Source: Bradymonadales bacterium (GTDB lineage Bacteria > Myxococcota_A > Bradymonadia > JAFGEP01). Taken from it: DNA of 64,000 nt. The notes beneath the pieces were generated by a model that was not told the origin of the DNA, did not search any database, and was given only the letters and a program-made list of their open reading frames with translations. This document shows, in pieces, positions 45,263-53,964 of this stretch. The first letter of the stretch is position 1; each line of letters starts with the position of its first letter. The stretch spans positions 62,001 through 126,000 of the forward strand of contig JAFGEP010000086.1 in the NCBI GenBank assembly GCA_016931535.1. The letters are read 5' to 3'. A program made the position numbers and the translations under genes.

Positions 45263-46561
45263 CTAAACGCAAGGGGCCGCCCGCTTGCGAACTCCACCGG
45301 GAACCCGATCGGCCAGCTCCCCCGGTTCAAACAACCGGATCGTCCCGTACTCGCCGTCGTATCCCGCCTCTCGGATCACCTCGCCCCGGCGCAGCCGCAA
45401 CAACGCCTCGGCAAGATGCGGCCAACCTTTTCTCTCGATCTCCTCCACCGGCACGCGAGTCAAGAGGTCGAGCTCGGGCCCTACCGCCTCCACCAGCTTG
45501 TCGTACTCCCGCCACACCCGACCGCTCTTGCTTGACACCCCCAGGATCTCGGCCAGGATCTCGGCCAACGGAATCAGGCTGACCACTGTTCCCGCTGTTG
45601 GAGCGACTGCTCCCACAGGGCGATCGGCCAGCTCCTCCACCCGGTGCATCACCCCGACCGTGACCGCCTTCCCGCAAACCGGGCACCGCCCGCCACACCG
45701 CTGAGTCTCCTTGGGAGTGAGGCGGATCCCGCAACGCCGGTGACCGTCCAGGTGGTACTTGCCCTCCTCGGGGTAGAACTCCACCGTGCCGCCGTACCCG
45801 ATCCCCTCTTCGAGCGCCCGCAACATGGCGAAGTAATCGAGGTCGGTGGAGAAGACGCAGGCCTCCCGTCCCAGGTTCCTGGGCGAATGGGCGTCCGAGC
45901 AGGAGATCAGGCGAAACCGATCCAAAGCGGATATCCGCCAGTTCATCGGGGGGTCAGAGGACAGCCCGGTCTCGAGGGCAAATACCTCTCCGCTCAGATC
46001 TCCATAGCATTCCTGTACGCTATCAAAACCGGAACGGGAGCCCAACACCGAGTACCAGGGGGTCCAGATATGGGCCGGAACCAGGAAGCAACCTGGGCCC
46101 GCTTCCAGCACGATCTCCAGGAGATCCCGCGAGTCGAGCCTCAGGATGGGACGCCCGTCGGAGTGTAGGCTGCCGATCGGCTCCAGCCGCCCGGAAATGC
46201 GGTCAACCGAAGCGAAGTCGGGGGCGAACAGGCAGTGATGCACTTTCCGGGTGGCGCCCCCTTTCTTGTAGATAGTCGAGATCTCGGCAGAGAGCAGAAA
46301 ACGGGGACCGCCGATCTCATCGTCTGGACGGCGGAACGCGCCATCGGGCATCATCTCTGTGCGCATCCGGTAAAGGCCGAGCTCGGCGGGCGTCAGCTTC
46401 TCTTCGAGCTCCTGGCGCCAGACCGGGTGGGTGAAATCCCCCGTTCCGATCACCCGGATACCCTTTTTGTTGGCCCACAAAGACAGGTGCTCCAGATCGC
46501 ATTGGGCACTGGTAGCCCGGGAGTAGCGTGAGTGGATGTGGAGGTCGGCGTAGAACTCCAT
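45263..46561 (-). CDS. Endonuclease Q (EndoQ)-type PHP nuclease
   Basis: Protein of 432 residues with a PHP metal-binding domain starting YADLHIHSRYS (metal ligands His8, His10), VIGTGDFTH, LLSAEISTIYKKGG and CSDAHSPRNLG. The C-terminal part has a zinc-finger-like C-G-I...C-G-G-R-C-P-V-C-G followed by VGVMHRVEELADRP. This arrangement and length match EndoQ, which nicks DNA 5' to deaminated bases (hypoxanthine, xanthine, uracil) and abasic sites. EndoQ is best known from archaea and some bacteria; members are often mislabelled as UvrD-like or PHP proteins. Start ATG 46561. Its position between two Mo-hydroxylase blocks that may act on purines is suggestive but unproven. Confidence 0.88.
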   Translation of the reverse strand: MEFYADLHIHSRYSRATSAQCDLEHLSLWANKKGIRVIGTGDFTHPVWRQELEEKLTPAELGLYRMRTEMMPDGAFRRPDDEIGGPRFLLSAEISTIYKKGGATRKVHHCLFAPDFASVDRISGRLEPIGSLHSDGRPILRLDSRDLLEIVLEAGPGCFLVPAHIWTPWYSVLGSRSGFDSVQECYGDLSGEVFALETGLSSDPPMNWRISALDRFRLISCSDAHSPRNLGREACVFSTDLDYFAMLRALEEGIGYGGTVEFYPEEGKYHLDGHRRCGIRLTPKETQRCGGRCPVCGKAVTVGVMHRVEELADRPVGAVAPTAGTVVSLIPLAEILAEILGVSSKSGRVWREYDKLVEAVGPELDLLTRVPVEEIERKGWPHLAEALLRLRRGEVIREAGYDGEYGTIRLFEPGELADRVPGGVRKRAAPCV

Positions 46562-46703
46562 CGCAGTCTCTATCTCGGTCCGTTGTCTTTTGGAGATCCT
46601 GCCATCAAGGCCCCATTGTCAAGGGATCGCCGCTTGTTGCCCAAGGGTACTCGACATGCTAGCCTGGCTGGCAAGCTGGCAGCAGGGAATCGGGGGGAGT
46701 GGC

Positions 46704-47024
46704 ATGACCATGGTGGAGCAAAAGGTGTTGGAGATCCTCGAGGACCTTGTCGAGCACCCGTGGCTCGAGGTGGCGTTTCTCATCGACTCGGCCGGCCAAC
46801 TGCTGGCCAGCGCAGGTGACAGCCCGGCATTCAGTCCGACGGGGGTTTTCGGCCAGCCGCACGAGCTGGCCGGGAGCGAACCACCAGGGACCTGCCTGTA
46901 CCTGTCGACTCTGACTCAAAAGCACCACCTGGGTATCCTGTTTTCCTCCGAGGTCACGATCGACCAGGTCCGCGGTCAAGTGAAATTGCGCAAGGAGGAG
47001 CTGGTCAGTCTACTGGAGCGGTAA
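46704..47024 (+). CDS. Roadblock/LC7-like small protein
   Basis: Protein of 106 residues from ATG 46704, preceded by GGGGGGAG; the frame opens upstream at 46590 but that part is Cys/Pro-rich and less protein-like. Pattern VLEILEDLVEHPWLEVAFLIDSAGQLLAS, a central loop with two short strands, then LYLSTLTQKHHLGILFSSEVTIDQVRGQVKLRKEEL, matching the helix-strand-helix-strand layout of Roadblock/LC7 domains. In myxobacteria these partner small GTPases such as MglA in polarity and motility. No GTPase is adjacent. Orphan gene between minus-strand genes. Confidence 0.65.
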   Translation: MTMVEQKVLEILEDLVEHPWLEVAFLIDSAGQLLASAGDSPAFSPTGVFGQPHELAGSEPPGTCLYLSTLTQKHHLGILFSSEVTIDQVRGQVKLRKEELVSLLER

Positions 47025-47060
47025 ACGCCCGGTATTTGTGCAGGAGTCCCCGGCCTCTGC

Positions 47061-47933
47061 TCACGTCGCCGTCGCGGTCGCGACAAGCTCTTCCAAAAAA
47101 CGGATCACCAGGTTTTGCGCCACCAGTGAACGGTACCTTGCCGTTGAGCGTGGGTCATCGATGGGGCTGATGTCCCTGGAAATAGCCGGAATCACCCCAT
47201 CAATGGCCTCTTTGGAGAGGTAGCACCCCACCAGCTGACCGGCCACGTTCTCCATCAGTACCGGGGTGGCGGCGCAGGATCCGATGCCCAGGCGTAAAAA
47301 AGCCACCTGTCCCTGCCGATCCAGGGCGCCGACAGCCGCCAGGTTGACCTTGGAGCAAGCCTGCGCCCGTCGCCCTCCCACCTTGTACCAGCGCGCAAGC
47401 GCAGTGGGAGCAGGAAGAGGAAAAACCACCTCGGTGATGAGCTCCTCGCTCCGGCGAACCGTCTTGCGGTAGCCGATGCAGTACCGAGAGTAGGGGATCC
47501 GTCTCGTCTCACCGGCACTCTGGAGCACCACGGTGGCATCGCAGGCCAAAAGTACCGGGAGCATGTCGCCGGCGGGAGAGGAACCTCCGATATTGCCCCC
47601 CAGCGTGCCCCGATTGCGAATGGGAGGAGCCCCGACCGATGCGGCCGCCTCCGCCAGCAAGGGCAACTTCTCCCGCAAGAGTGGAGAAGAAGCCATCTCG
47701 GCATGGGTGCACAGGGCGCCCACAGCGATCTGGCCCTCCCGCTCGACAATCCGGGCGCACTCCGCCCTGAGGGGGGAGATGTCCACCACGCGGGCCGGAT
47801 GGAAACCACCGCTTCTGATCCACACCATGACGTCGGTGCCTCCGGCCAGCACGGTCGCCTCCGGTTGCGGTGGGGCCAGCAGGAACAGGGCCTCTTCCAG
47901 GGTCGAGGCGCGTTGAAAAACGACCGGCTTCAT
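47061..47933 (-). CDS. xdhB: FAD-binding subunit of a molybdenum hydroxylase (XdhB/CoxM-like)
   Basis: Protein of 290 residues of the FAD-binding molybdopterin dehydrogenase family: VLAGGTDVMVWIRSGG (FAD pyrophosphate loop), AEAAASVGAPPIRNRGTLGGNIGGSSPAGDMLP (characteristic 'RN.GT.GGN' FAD motif) and a CO_deh_flav C-terminal domain. It passes electrons from the Fe-S subunit to NAD+ or another acceptor. Last gene of the three-subunit operon; its ATG overlaps the Fe-S gene stop (ATGA). The subunit set (Mo, Fe-S, FAD) equals E. coli XdhABC in composition; the substrate is not readable from sequence. Confidence 0.92.
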   Translation of the reverse strand: MKPVVFQRASTLEEALFLLAPPQPEATVLAGGTDVMVWIRSGGFHPARVVDISPLRAECARIVEREGQIAVGALCTHAEMASSPLLREKLPLLAEAAASVGAPPIRNRGTLGGNIGGSSPAGDMLPVLLACDATVVLQSAGETRRIPYSRYCIGYRKTVRRSEELITEVVFPLPAPTALARWYKVGGRRAQACSKVNLAAVGALDRQGQVAFLRLGIGSCAATPVLMENVAGQLVGCYLSKEAIDGVIPAISRDISPIDDPRSTARYRSLVAQNLVIRFLEELVATATAT

Positions 47934-48415
47934 GGCGCTTCTCCTGGCTCGGTCTGGCGACGTTTAGCGACCGCCTCGATCGCATCGACGATCTTCTGGT
48001 ACCCGGTGCATCGGCACAGATTTCCCGAGATCGCTTCTCGGATCTGGTCTCGGGTGGGATCGGGATTGTGGCGCAGATAGGCGTGGGCGGTCATCAGCAT
48101 GCCCGGTGTACAGAACCCGCACTGCACCGCACCGTAGGTCAGAAAGGCGCTCTGCAGGTCGGTCAGCTCCTCGGGAGAGGAGGCCAACCCCTCGACCGTC
48201 CAGATCTCGGCGCCCTGGACCTGCCCCGTGGCGACCAGGCAGCTGTTGACCGCCTGACCGTTCACCAGCACCAGGCAGGCTCCGCACTCGCCCTCGCCAC
48301 AGCCTTCCTTGGTCCCGGTCAGGTTCAGATCCTCTCGCAAGGTATCGAGCAGGCGCTTCATCGGGGGCACGTCCACCTCGCGGCGCTCCCCGTTGACGAT
48401 CATCCAGATGTTCAT
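47930..48415 (-). CDS. xdhC: [2Fe-2S] subunit of a molybdenum hydroxylase (XdhC/CoxS-like)
   Basis: Protein of 161 residues. The first cluster is C-G-E-G-E-C-G-A-C...NSC, plant-ferredoxin fold; the second is C-G-F-C-T-P-G-M-L-M and C-R-C-T-G-Y, helical domain. It relays electrons from the Mo site to FAD. ATG 48415 overlaps the stop of the Mo subunit gene (ATGA) and its own stop overlaps the FAD gene, so the three subunits are translated as a set. Length is typical for CoxS-type subunits. Confidence 0.95.
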   Translation of the reverse strand: MNIWMIVNGERREVDVPPMKRLLDTLREDLNLTGTKEGCGEGECGACLVLVNGQAVNSCLVATGQVQGAEIWTVEGLASSPEELTDLQSAFLTYGAVQCGFCTPGMLMTAHAYLRHNPDPTRDQIREAISGNLCRCTGYQKIVDAIEAVAKRRQTEPGEAP

Positions 48416-50688
48416 GCTCCCTCCTTGCCCTGGGTCAACCGGGCGGCGATCCGCTCGGGGGTGACCGGGATCTCGTCGAACCGAAAACCCGCCGCCTGGC
48501 TGATCGCGGCAGCCAGTGCCGGCGCAGGCAAGTCGGTCGGAAGCTCGCCCAACCCCTTGGCCCCCGCTGGACCGTGCTGGTAGGGGCGCTCGACGATGAC
48601 CACCTCCATGTCGGGGACATCCATCGCGGTGGGAATCAGGCAGTCGGTCATGCGGTAGTTCACAAACCGGCCGTTCTCCATCTTCACCTCCTCCAGGGCA
48701 CCGTAGCCCAGCCCCTGCAGGGTGCCCCCCTGGATCTGCCCCTCCACGCTGAGCGGGTTGATCGCCTTGCCGATGTCCTCGGCGGCCACCACCCGGGTGA
48801 TTCGGGGCATGCAGGTATCCATGTCCAGCTCCACCTCGGTGGCGATGGCAGCCCAAGAGTAGGCGGCGTACGCGTCTCCTCGATAGGTCTGGGGATCCCA
48901 GACCATCCCGTCCCGGTCCACGAACTGGGCGCGAGCCCGCACGAGACCGCAGCTCTCATGGAGTTGGAGTGCGGCCTCTCCGAAGGGGAGGTCTTGTCCC
49001 TCCCAGTGAAAGGCGCCCTGTCCGTAGTGAATCGCATCGAGCTGTACGCCCGCCTGTTGGGCCAGCAGCTCGGTCATCCTTGCTAGCAGGTTCTCGGCCG
49101 CATCGGACACCAGACGACCCACCACCATGGTGGTTCGGGAGGCCGCCGTGGGACCGCTGTCGGGGCAGGTAGCGGTATCCGGCGGCGGCGTCTGGACCAA
49201 CGCGAGGTCGATCCCCAGCGCGTCGGCAGCGATCTGGGAGAAAACGGTGTTGCGTCCCTGTCCCATCTCGACCGAGCCGCAGTGGATGGATACCCCCCCC
49301 CGGCTGGTCAGCTCCAGGTCCACCTTGCTGGCCAGCCAGGTCTCACCCGCGCCGGTGAACCCCCCTCCGTGGAAGCAGACGGCCAGACCGATGCCACGGC
49401 GCAACCGTTCTTTTGCCGGCTGGTGCTGGTAGGCTCGATGGCGATTCTCGAAGTCGCTGATCTCCGCCACCTTCTCCAGCACCTCTCCGATCCCGACCGA
49501 GTCTTTGAGTTGCTGACCCGTGGCCGTGGTGTCTCCGATCTGGAGCAGGTTGCGCCGCCGGATCTCGAGGGGGCTAACCCCGAACTCCTCGGCAATGCGG
49601 TCCATGTGCCGCTCCACCCCAAAAGCCGCCTGAGGACCGCCGAATCCACGAAAGGCACCGCTGGGCGGCTTGTTGGTGGCCACCATTCTGGCCAGGACCT
49701 TGAGATTGTCACAGCGATAGGGTCCGCCCGCCGCGATGGCCGCCCGGCCCAACACCACCGGGCTCAAGGTGCAGTAGGCCCCCCCGTCCAGGAGGATCTC
49801 CACCTCCTGCGCCAGGAGGTGGCCCTCCCGATCCACCCCGGTCCGATGGCGGATGACACCGGGATGTCGCTTGGGGGTGACGGCGATGTCCTCGGCACGG
49901 TCATAGACCATCTTGACCGGCCGTCCCGACTTCAGAGCCAGCAGCACAGCGTGAGCCGCCAGCATCGACGGATACTCCTCCTTGCCGCCGAAAGCCCCTC
50001 CCGTGGTCGTCTGGATGATCCGCACCTTCTCGGGAGGGAGCCCCAAAAGAGGGGTGAGCGCCTTGAGCACGTAGTAGGGGCACTGCATCGAGCCGTGGAC
50101 GGTCACCCCGCCATCCTCACCAGGAACGGCGATGACCCCCTGGGTCTCGATGTACATCTGCTCCTGGTAGCCGAAGCGATACTCCCCCTCTACCACTCGC
50201 CAGGCCGATTTCATCGCGCCGGGGGCGTCCCCTTTCTCGATCTCGATCTGCTTGAAGAGGTTGTCCTCCCCAAAAATCTTGATCTCTGACGTCAGGGCCT
50301 CCTCCGGGTCAAACAACGGATCGAGCGGGCGGGTGACCAGGGTGACATGCTTCCGGGCAGTCTCCAGCAGCTCCCGGTCGGCACAGGCGATCAGCGCCAC
50401 CGGCTCCGCATGGTGCCGGATCACATCCTGGGCCAGGGCGGGCTGGTCCCATTGCTCCAGGAAGATCGCGTTGCGCCCAGGAATATCCGAAGCGTCCACC
50501 CGGACGATGGAAGACCAGTCGAAATCGGGATCCCACTCAATCCGTTCGAGACGGGCGTGGGGTTCATCACTGCGGATGGTTGCGCCGAACAGCATGTCCG
50601 GCAGGCAAAGGTCGTCAACGAAGGTCGCCTGACCCGTCACCTTGCCAAAGCCGTCCGTACGAGGAATGCTCTGCCCGATGAAGCCCAC
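48412..50688 (-). CDS. xdhA: Molybdopterin-binding catalytic subunit (XdhA-like)
   Basis: Catalytic large subunit, 758 residues. FGKVTGQATFVDD at the start, TTGGAFGGKEEYPSM (Mo-cofactor contact), VYDRAEDIAVTPKRHPG, FRGFGGPQAAFGVERHMD, GSVEMGQGRNTVFSQIA and the C-terminal catalytic-base motif G-L-G-E-L-P. The set is that of xanthine-dehydrogenase-type hydroxylases; the exact substrate is open. The start codon is GTG 50688, with GGAGGAG six bases upstream. First gene of the operon Mo - Fe-S - FAD; divergent from metK. The 275-bp gap to metK must carry its promoter. Confidence 0.92.
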   Translation of the reverse strand: MGFIGQSIPRTDGFGKVTGQATFVDDLCLPDMLFGATIRSDEPHARLERIEWDPDFDWSSIVRVDASDIPGRNAIFLEQWDQPALAQDVIRHHAEPVALIACADRELLETARKHVTLVTRPLDPLFDPEEALTSEIKIFGEDNLFKQIEIEKGDAPGAMKSAWRVVEGEYRFGYQEQMYIETQGVIAVPGEDGGVTVHGSMQCPYYVLKALTPLLGLPPEKVRIIQTTTGGAFGGKEEYPSMLAAHAVLLALKSGRPVKMVYDRAEDIAVTPKRHPGVIRHRTGVDREGHLLAQEVEILLDGGAYCTLSPVVLGRAAIAAGGPYRCDNLKVLARMVATNKPPSGAFRGFGGPQAAFGVERHMDRIAEEFGVSPLEIRRRNLLQIGDTTATGQQLKDSVGIGEVLEKVAEISDFENRHRAYQHQPAKERLRRGIGLAVCFHGGGFTGAGETWLASKVDLELTSRGGVSIHCGSVEMGQGRNTVFSQIAADALGIDLALVQTPPPDTATCPDSGPTAASRTTMVVGRLVSDAAENLLARMTELLAQQAGVQLDAIHYGQGAFHWEGQDLPFGEAALQLHESCGLVRARAQFVDRDGMVWDPQTYRGDAYAAYSWAAIATEVELDMDTCMPRITRVVAAEDIGKAINPLSVEGQIQGGTLQGLGYGALEEVKMENGRFVNYRMTDCLIPTAMDVPDMEVVIVERPYQHGPAGAKGLGELPTDLPAPALAAAISQAAGFRFDEIPVTPERIAARLTQGKEGA

Positions 50689-50893
50689 GTCTCACTCCTC
50701 CCTGTTGGCCGGCAGCCCAGACCGTTCTTCTGCCGGACCACCCGAAAATGCGGTTCGAGCTGGCCCTGGCCGCCAGGGGCACAGTGTACCACCTCCTTCC
50801 TTGGGATGACCACCCTTGACGCCGCCTGTAGTCCCCTTTCCCAACCCGTTTCGTCCGTGAGCCGGACGCAACGCCAGCGGCGCAACAGCGCGA

Positions 50894-50922
50894 TTGACAC
50901 AGCCCGACAGGACGACTAGATA
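50894..50922 (+). promoter_or_regulatory. Predicted sigma70-type promoter for metK
   Basis: TTGACA (50894-50899), a perfect -35, then a 17-bp spacer and TAGATA (50917-50922), a weak -10. It lies about 42 bp upstream of ATG 50964. No SAM- or SAH-riboswitch pattern is evident in the rest of the leader. Confidence 0.45.
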
Positions 50923-50963
50923 GGACACCCGTTGGACCAACCTTCTTCGAGGAATCACCGACC

Positions 50964-52130
50964 ATGGGCATGAAAAACTTCCTGTTCACCTCCGAATCGG
51001 TCACCGAGGGCCATCCCGACAAAGTCGCCGACCAGATCTCCGACGCCATCCTGGACGCCATCATCACCCAGGACACCGCTTGCCGCGTCGCCTGCGAGAC
51101 CCTTGTCACCACCGGCCTGGCTTTCATCGCCGGCGAAATCACCACCTCCTGCTATGTGGACATGCCCGAGATCGTCCGCCAGACGATCCGCGAGATCGGC
51201 TACTGCAACTCCTCCATGGGCTTCGACTGGGAAACCTGTGCCGTGCTCACCTCCATCGACCACCAGTCGCCCGACATCAGCCAGGGCGTCACCGAGGGGC
51301 TGGGCCTCTTCGCCGAGCAGGGCGCCGGCGACCAGGGGTTGATGTTCGGCTTCGCCTGCAGAGAAACCCCCGTTCTGATGCCGGCCCCCGTCTACTATGC
51401 CCACCGCATCACCGAGCGGCTGGCACAGGTCCGCAAGGAAGGCCTTCTGCCCTGGCTCAGGCCCGACGGCAAGAGCCAGGTCTCCATGGAGTACGACAAC
51501 GGACGACCCGTCCGCCTCGATACCGTGGTGGTAGCCGCACAACACCGTCCTGATGTGGAGTACCCCACCCTGCGCGAGGCGATCATCGAAGAGGTCATCA
51601 AGAAGGTCTTCCCTCCGGAGTTCCTCCACGACGACATCACCTACTACGTCAACTCCACCGGCCGGTTCGTTCGCGGTGGACCCCAGGCCGACTGCGGACT
51701 GACCGGTCGCAAGATCATCGCCGACACCTACGGCGGGCAGGGGAGCCACGGCGGCGGTGCCTTCTCGGGCAAGGACCCCTCCAAGGTGGACCGGACCGCC
51801 AGCTACATGGCCCGCTATATCGCCAAGAACGTGGTAGCCGCCGAGCTGTCCGACACCTGCGAGGTTCAGCTGGCCTATGCCATCGGGGTAGCGACCCCCG
51901 TCTCGGTGATGGTCAACACCTTTGGGACCTCCAAGATCTCCCCCGACCGCATCGCCGAGCTGGTCCGGGAGGTCTTCCCTCTCAAACCGGCCGAAATGAT
52001 CCGGCACCTCGATATGCTGCGGCCCATCTTCAAGAAAACCGCGGCCTATGGCCACTTCGGCCGAGAGCTCCCCGAGTTCACCTGGGAGCGGCTGGACAAG
52101 GTCGAGGAGCTCAAGGCACGAGCCTTCTAA
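50964..52130 (+). CDS. metK: S-adenosylmethionine synthetase (MetK)
   Basis: Makes AdoMet from methionine and ATP in the cytoplasm. It is 388 residues, the normal length. Motifs: [21 protein letters not shown] (ATP and Mg site), [20 protein letters not shown] (the conserved GAGDQG), [30 protein letters not shown] and the P-loop-like [17 protein letters not shown] (the conserved GGGAFSGKD). C terminus [19 protein letters not shown] 50964 or ATG 50970; GAGGAA lies upstream. It supplies the methyltransferases, of which three are encoded in this window. Confidence 0.97.
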   Translation: MGMKNFLFTSESVTEGHPDKVADQISDAILDAIITQDTACRVACETLVTTGLAFIAGEITTSCYVDMPEIVRQTIREIGYCNSSMGFDWETCAVLTSIDHQSPDISQGVTEGLGLFAEQGAGDQGLMFGFACRETPVLMPAPVYYAHRITERLAQVRKEGLLPWLRPDGKSQVSMEYDNGRPVRLDTVVVAAQHRPDVEYPTLREAIIEEVIKKVFPPEFLHDDITYYVNSTGRFVRGGPQADCGLTGRKIIADTYGGQGSHGGGAFSGKDPSKVDRTASYMARYIAKNVVAAELSDTCEVQLAYAIGVATPVSVMVNTFGTSKISPDRIAELVREVFPLKPAEMIRHLDMLRPIFKKTAAYGHFGRELPEFTWERLDKVEELKARAF

Positions 52131-52295
52131 AAGAGACCTCTCCGGCCTTCTTCCAGGCTCCGCAGAACAGAACGGTTGGCGGTGTGCCAGCTTGTGGCGA
52201 AAGAGCGCCGGCATGGCACCGGACCGCTACGGGTCCCGCGGTGCTCAGGGCGCGGCGGTTCATTTCAACTGGCCGGGAGTCCAGGCCCGATCGGT

Positions 52296-52988
52296 TCAGA
52301 ACAGGTTTCTCGGATCGACGGCGGGACGCGGATCCCGGCTTCGACTGCGAGAACGGCGGGACCTGGTCGGTGGAGGGGACTCCGGTTCTACCGGCGCTTC
52401 CGGGTCGAGCTGAGGGATCAACGACACCTCCACCGTGGCCAGGTCACTCCCCTCAACACTCAAGGCAGGCTGTTGGACAGGGTAGGAAGCCTGAAGCATG
52501 GGGGGTGGACGCGTCAGAACCAGCGCGAGCGCCACAGCCAGGCTGCCAACCAGCAAGGGCAACAAGATCGCCAGCCACAGCATACCCCTCAGCTTGCTGC
52601 GCCGGCTTACTTCTTTCTCGGCAGCCCGGATCACCGCCCGGATCTCGGAGGTGTCGAACTTGCCCGCTCCACTGGGGACGGTCAACACCGGTGTGACCGC
52701 CTGCACCGGCTCAGGCGGGCTATCCGCTGCGGCTTGGGGTACAACGGGAGCCGGTGTCGGCTCTACCGGTTCGGCCTCCACCGCCTGGTCGGAGGGAGCC
52801 GGTGGGGGCGGGTGGACACCCCGAGCACGGCGGATGAGATCGACCATCTGGTCGCCGGTCGTGGTTGCCGAAAAACCGGTGGGTTGGGCCTTCTTCTGGC
52901 CGCCAAATAGCGTCTCGCTCTCGACCTCGATCCCTTCGAGGTCCTCCAGCCGAAAGAGGCCGATTGGATTGTCCGTCTTCTTTGACAT
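52296..52988 (-). CDS. Single-span membrane protein, unknown function
   Basis: Protein of 230 residues. A soluble N-terminal half (acidic LEDLEGIEVESETLFGGQKK, then a Pro/Ala-rich stretch, about residues 60-110) precedes a basic segment (EKEVSRRSKLR) and one membrane helix (about 135-160, LAILLPLLVGSLAVALALVL). A short Pro/Ser/Arg-rich tail ends SRRSRSRSRDPRPAVDP. Composition suggests an inner-membrane protein with a disordered cytoplasmic N terminus and an external tail. No family recognised; DNA or nucleic-acid contact by the Arg/Ser tail is possible but speculative. Start ATG 52988. Confidence 0.6.
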   Translation of the reverse strand: MSKKTDNPIGLFRLEDLEGIEVESETLFGGQKKAQPTGFSATTTGDQMVDLIRRARGVHPPPPAPSDQAVEAEPVEPTPAPVVPQAAADSPPEPVQAVTPVLTVPSGAGKFDTSEIRAVIRAAEKEVSRRSKLRGMLWLAILLPLLVGSLAVALALVLTRPPPMLQASYPVQQPALSVEGSDLATVEVSLIPQLDPEAPVEPESPPPTRSRRSRSRSRDPRPAVDPRNLF

Positions 52989-53131
52989 CCCGGGTCCGGT
53001 AGCCTGCTCAATCGTTTCGTTGTGTGGACGTTGTGGATTCTACGAACATTCCGGCTTGCATTGTTCGCCCGATCTGTCCATGTTAGTTCTCATCATACAA
53101 CGTCCGAGCCTCAAAGATAATCCCTGCAATC

Positions 53132-53962
53132 ATGAGCTACGAACCTTTACCTGACGACCTGGAAAAAGTAGTCGATCTCGAGTACGTCACCCGATGTCCG
53201 GCCTGCCACACCGGACCGCTGGAGTTCACCTCCTCGGGGGCCCGCTGTGGTGCCTGTGATCGGCACTACCTGCAGCACCACGGTCTGCTGGACTTCCTCC
53301 CGCTGGACAACATTCGCCACAATCTCAACCAGGTATTGATGGAAAGCCGGTTCTACGCCCCCATCTACGAACGATACTCGCGACCCTATTTGACCCGCCT
53401 GGTGACCAGCCGAAGCCTCGACGAGGAGTACGACCTGGCGGTTGACCTGTTGCGTCTCAAGCAGGGACAGAGCGTCCTCGACATCGCTTGCGGCACCGGG
53501 AACTTCTCGCGCCGCTTCGCGGCCGTTCTGAGGAGCAGCGGCTTCGTTGTAGGGCTCGACCGCTCCCAGCCCATGCTGATCAGAGGAGAGCTGTTGCGCA
53601 CCCAGAACAGGTTGTCCAACCTCTACTTCATCCGCGGGGATGCGCTTCATCTCCCCTTCATGAGCGACAGCTTCGACCGGGTGCACTGTGGGGGCGCCAT
53701 CCACATGTTCAAAGAGATCGGCACCGCCCTGTCCGAGATCCACCGGGTGCTCCGGGAAGGGGGCCTTTTGGTCCTCAGCACCTTCATCTCGGCACCCAGC
53801 CCCTGGCAGCGTCTGGTCCGCACCCTGGTTTCCGATCCCTTCGGCTTCCACTGGTTCCCCCCCATCGAGCTGGAACGACTGCTGACCTCGCATCGCTTCG
53901 TGATCGATTGGCACTCCACCTCCGGCGCCGCACTCACTCTTCGGGCCGTGGCCTACAAGTAG
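53132..53962 (+). CDS. SAM-dependent methyltransferase with N-terminal zinc ribbon
   Basis: Protein of 276 residues. Residues 20-45 hold C-P-A-C...C-G-A-C, a Trm112-like or RlmA-like zinc ribbon. A class I methyltransferase core follows: SVLDIACGTGNFSRRFA (motif I), VVGLDRSQPMLIRGE, FDRVHCGGAIHMF and LREGGLLVLSTF. It resembles UbiE-type or RlmA-like enzymes, without enough to choose. A C-terminal tail of about 60 residues precedes prmC; the two genes are 2 bp apart, so likely one transcript. Confidence 0.85.
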   Translation: MSYEPLPDDLEKVVDLEYVTRCPACHTGPLEFTSSGARCGACDRHYLQHHGLLDFLPLDNIRHNLNQVLMESRFYAPIYERYSRPYLTRLVTSRSLDEEYDLAVDLLRLKQGQSVLDIACGTGNFSRRFAAVLRSSGFVVGLDRSQPMLIRGELLRTQNRLSNLYFIRGDALHLPFMSDSFDRVHCGGAIHMFKEIGTALSEIHRVLREGGLLVLSTFISAPSPWQRLVRTLVSDPFGFHWFPPIELERLLTSHRFVIDWHSTSGAALTLRAVAYK

Positions 53963-53964
53963 CC

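Noticed and set aside
50689..50963. SAM or SAH riboswitch upstream of metK
   Set aside because: The leader is short between the predicted promoter and the start codon and shows none of the conserved core motifs known to me for SAM-I, SAM-II or SAH riboswitches. A covariance search would settle it.
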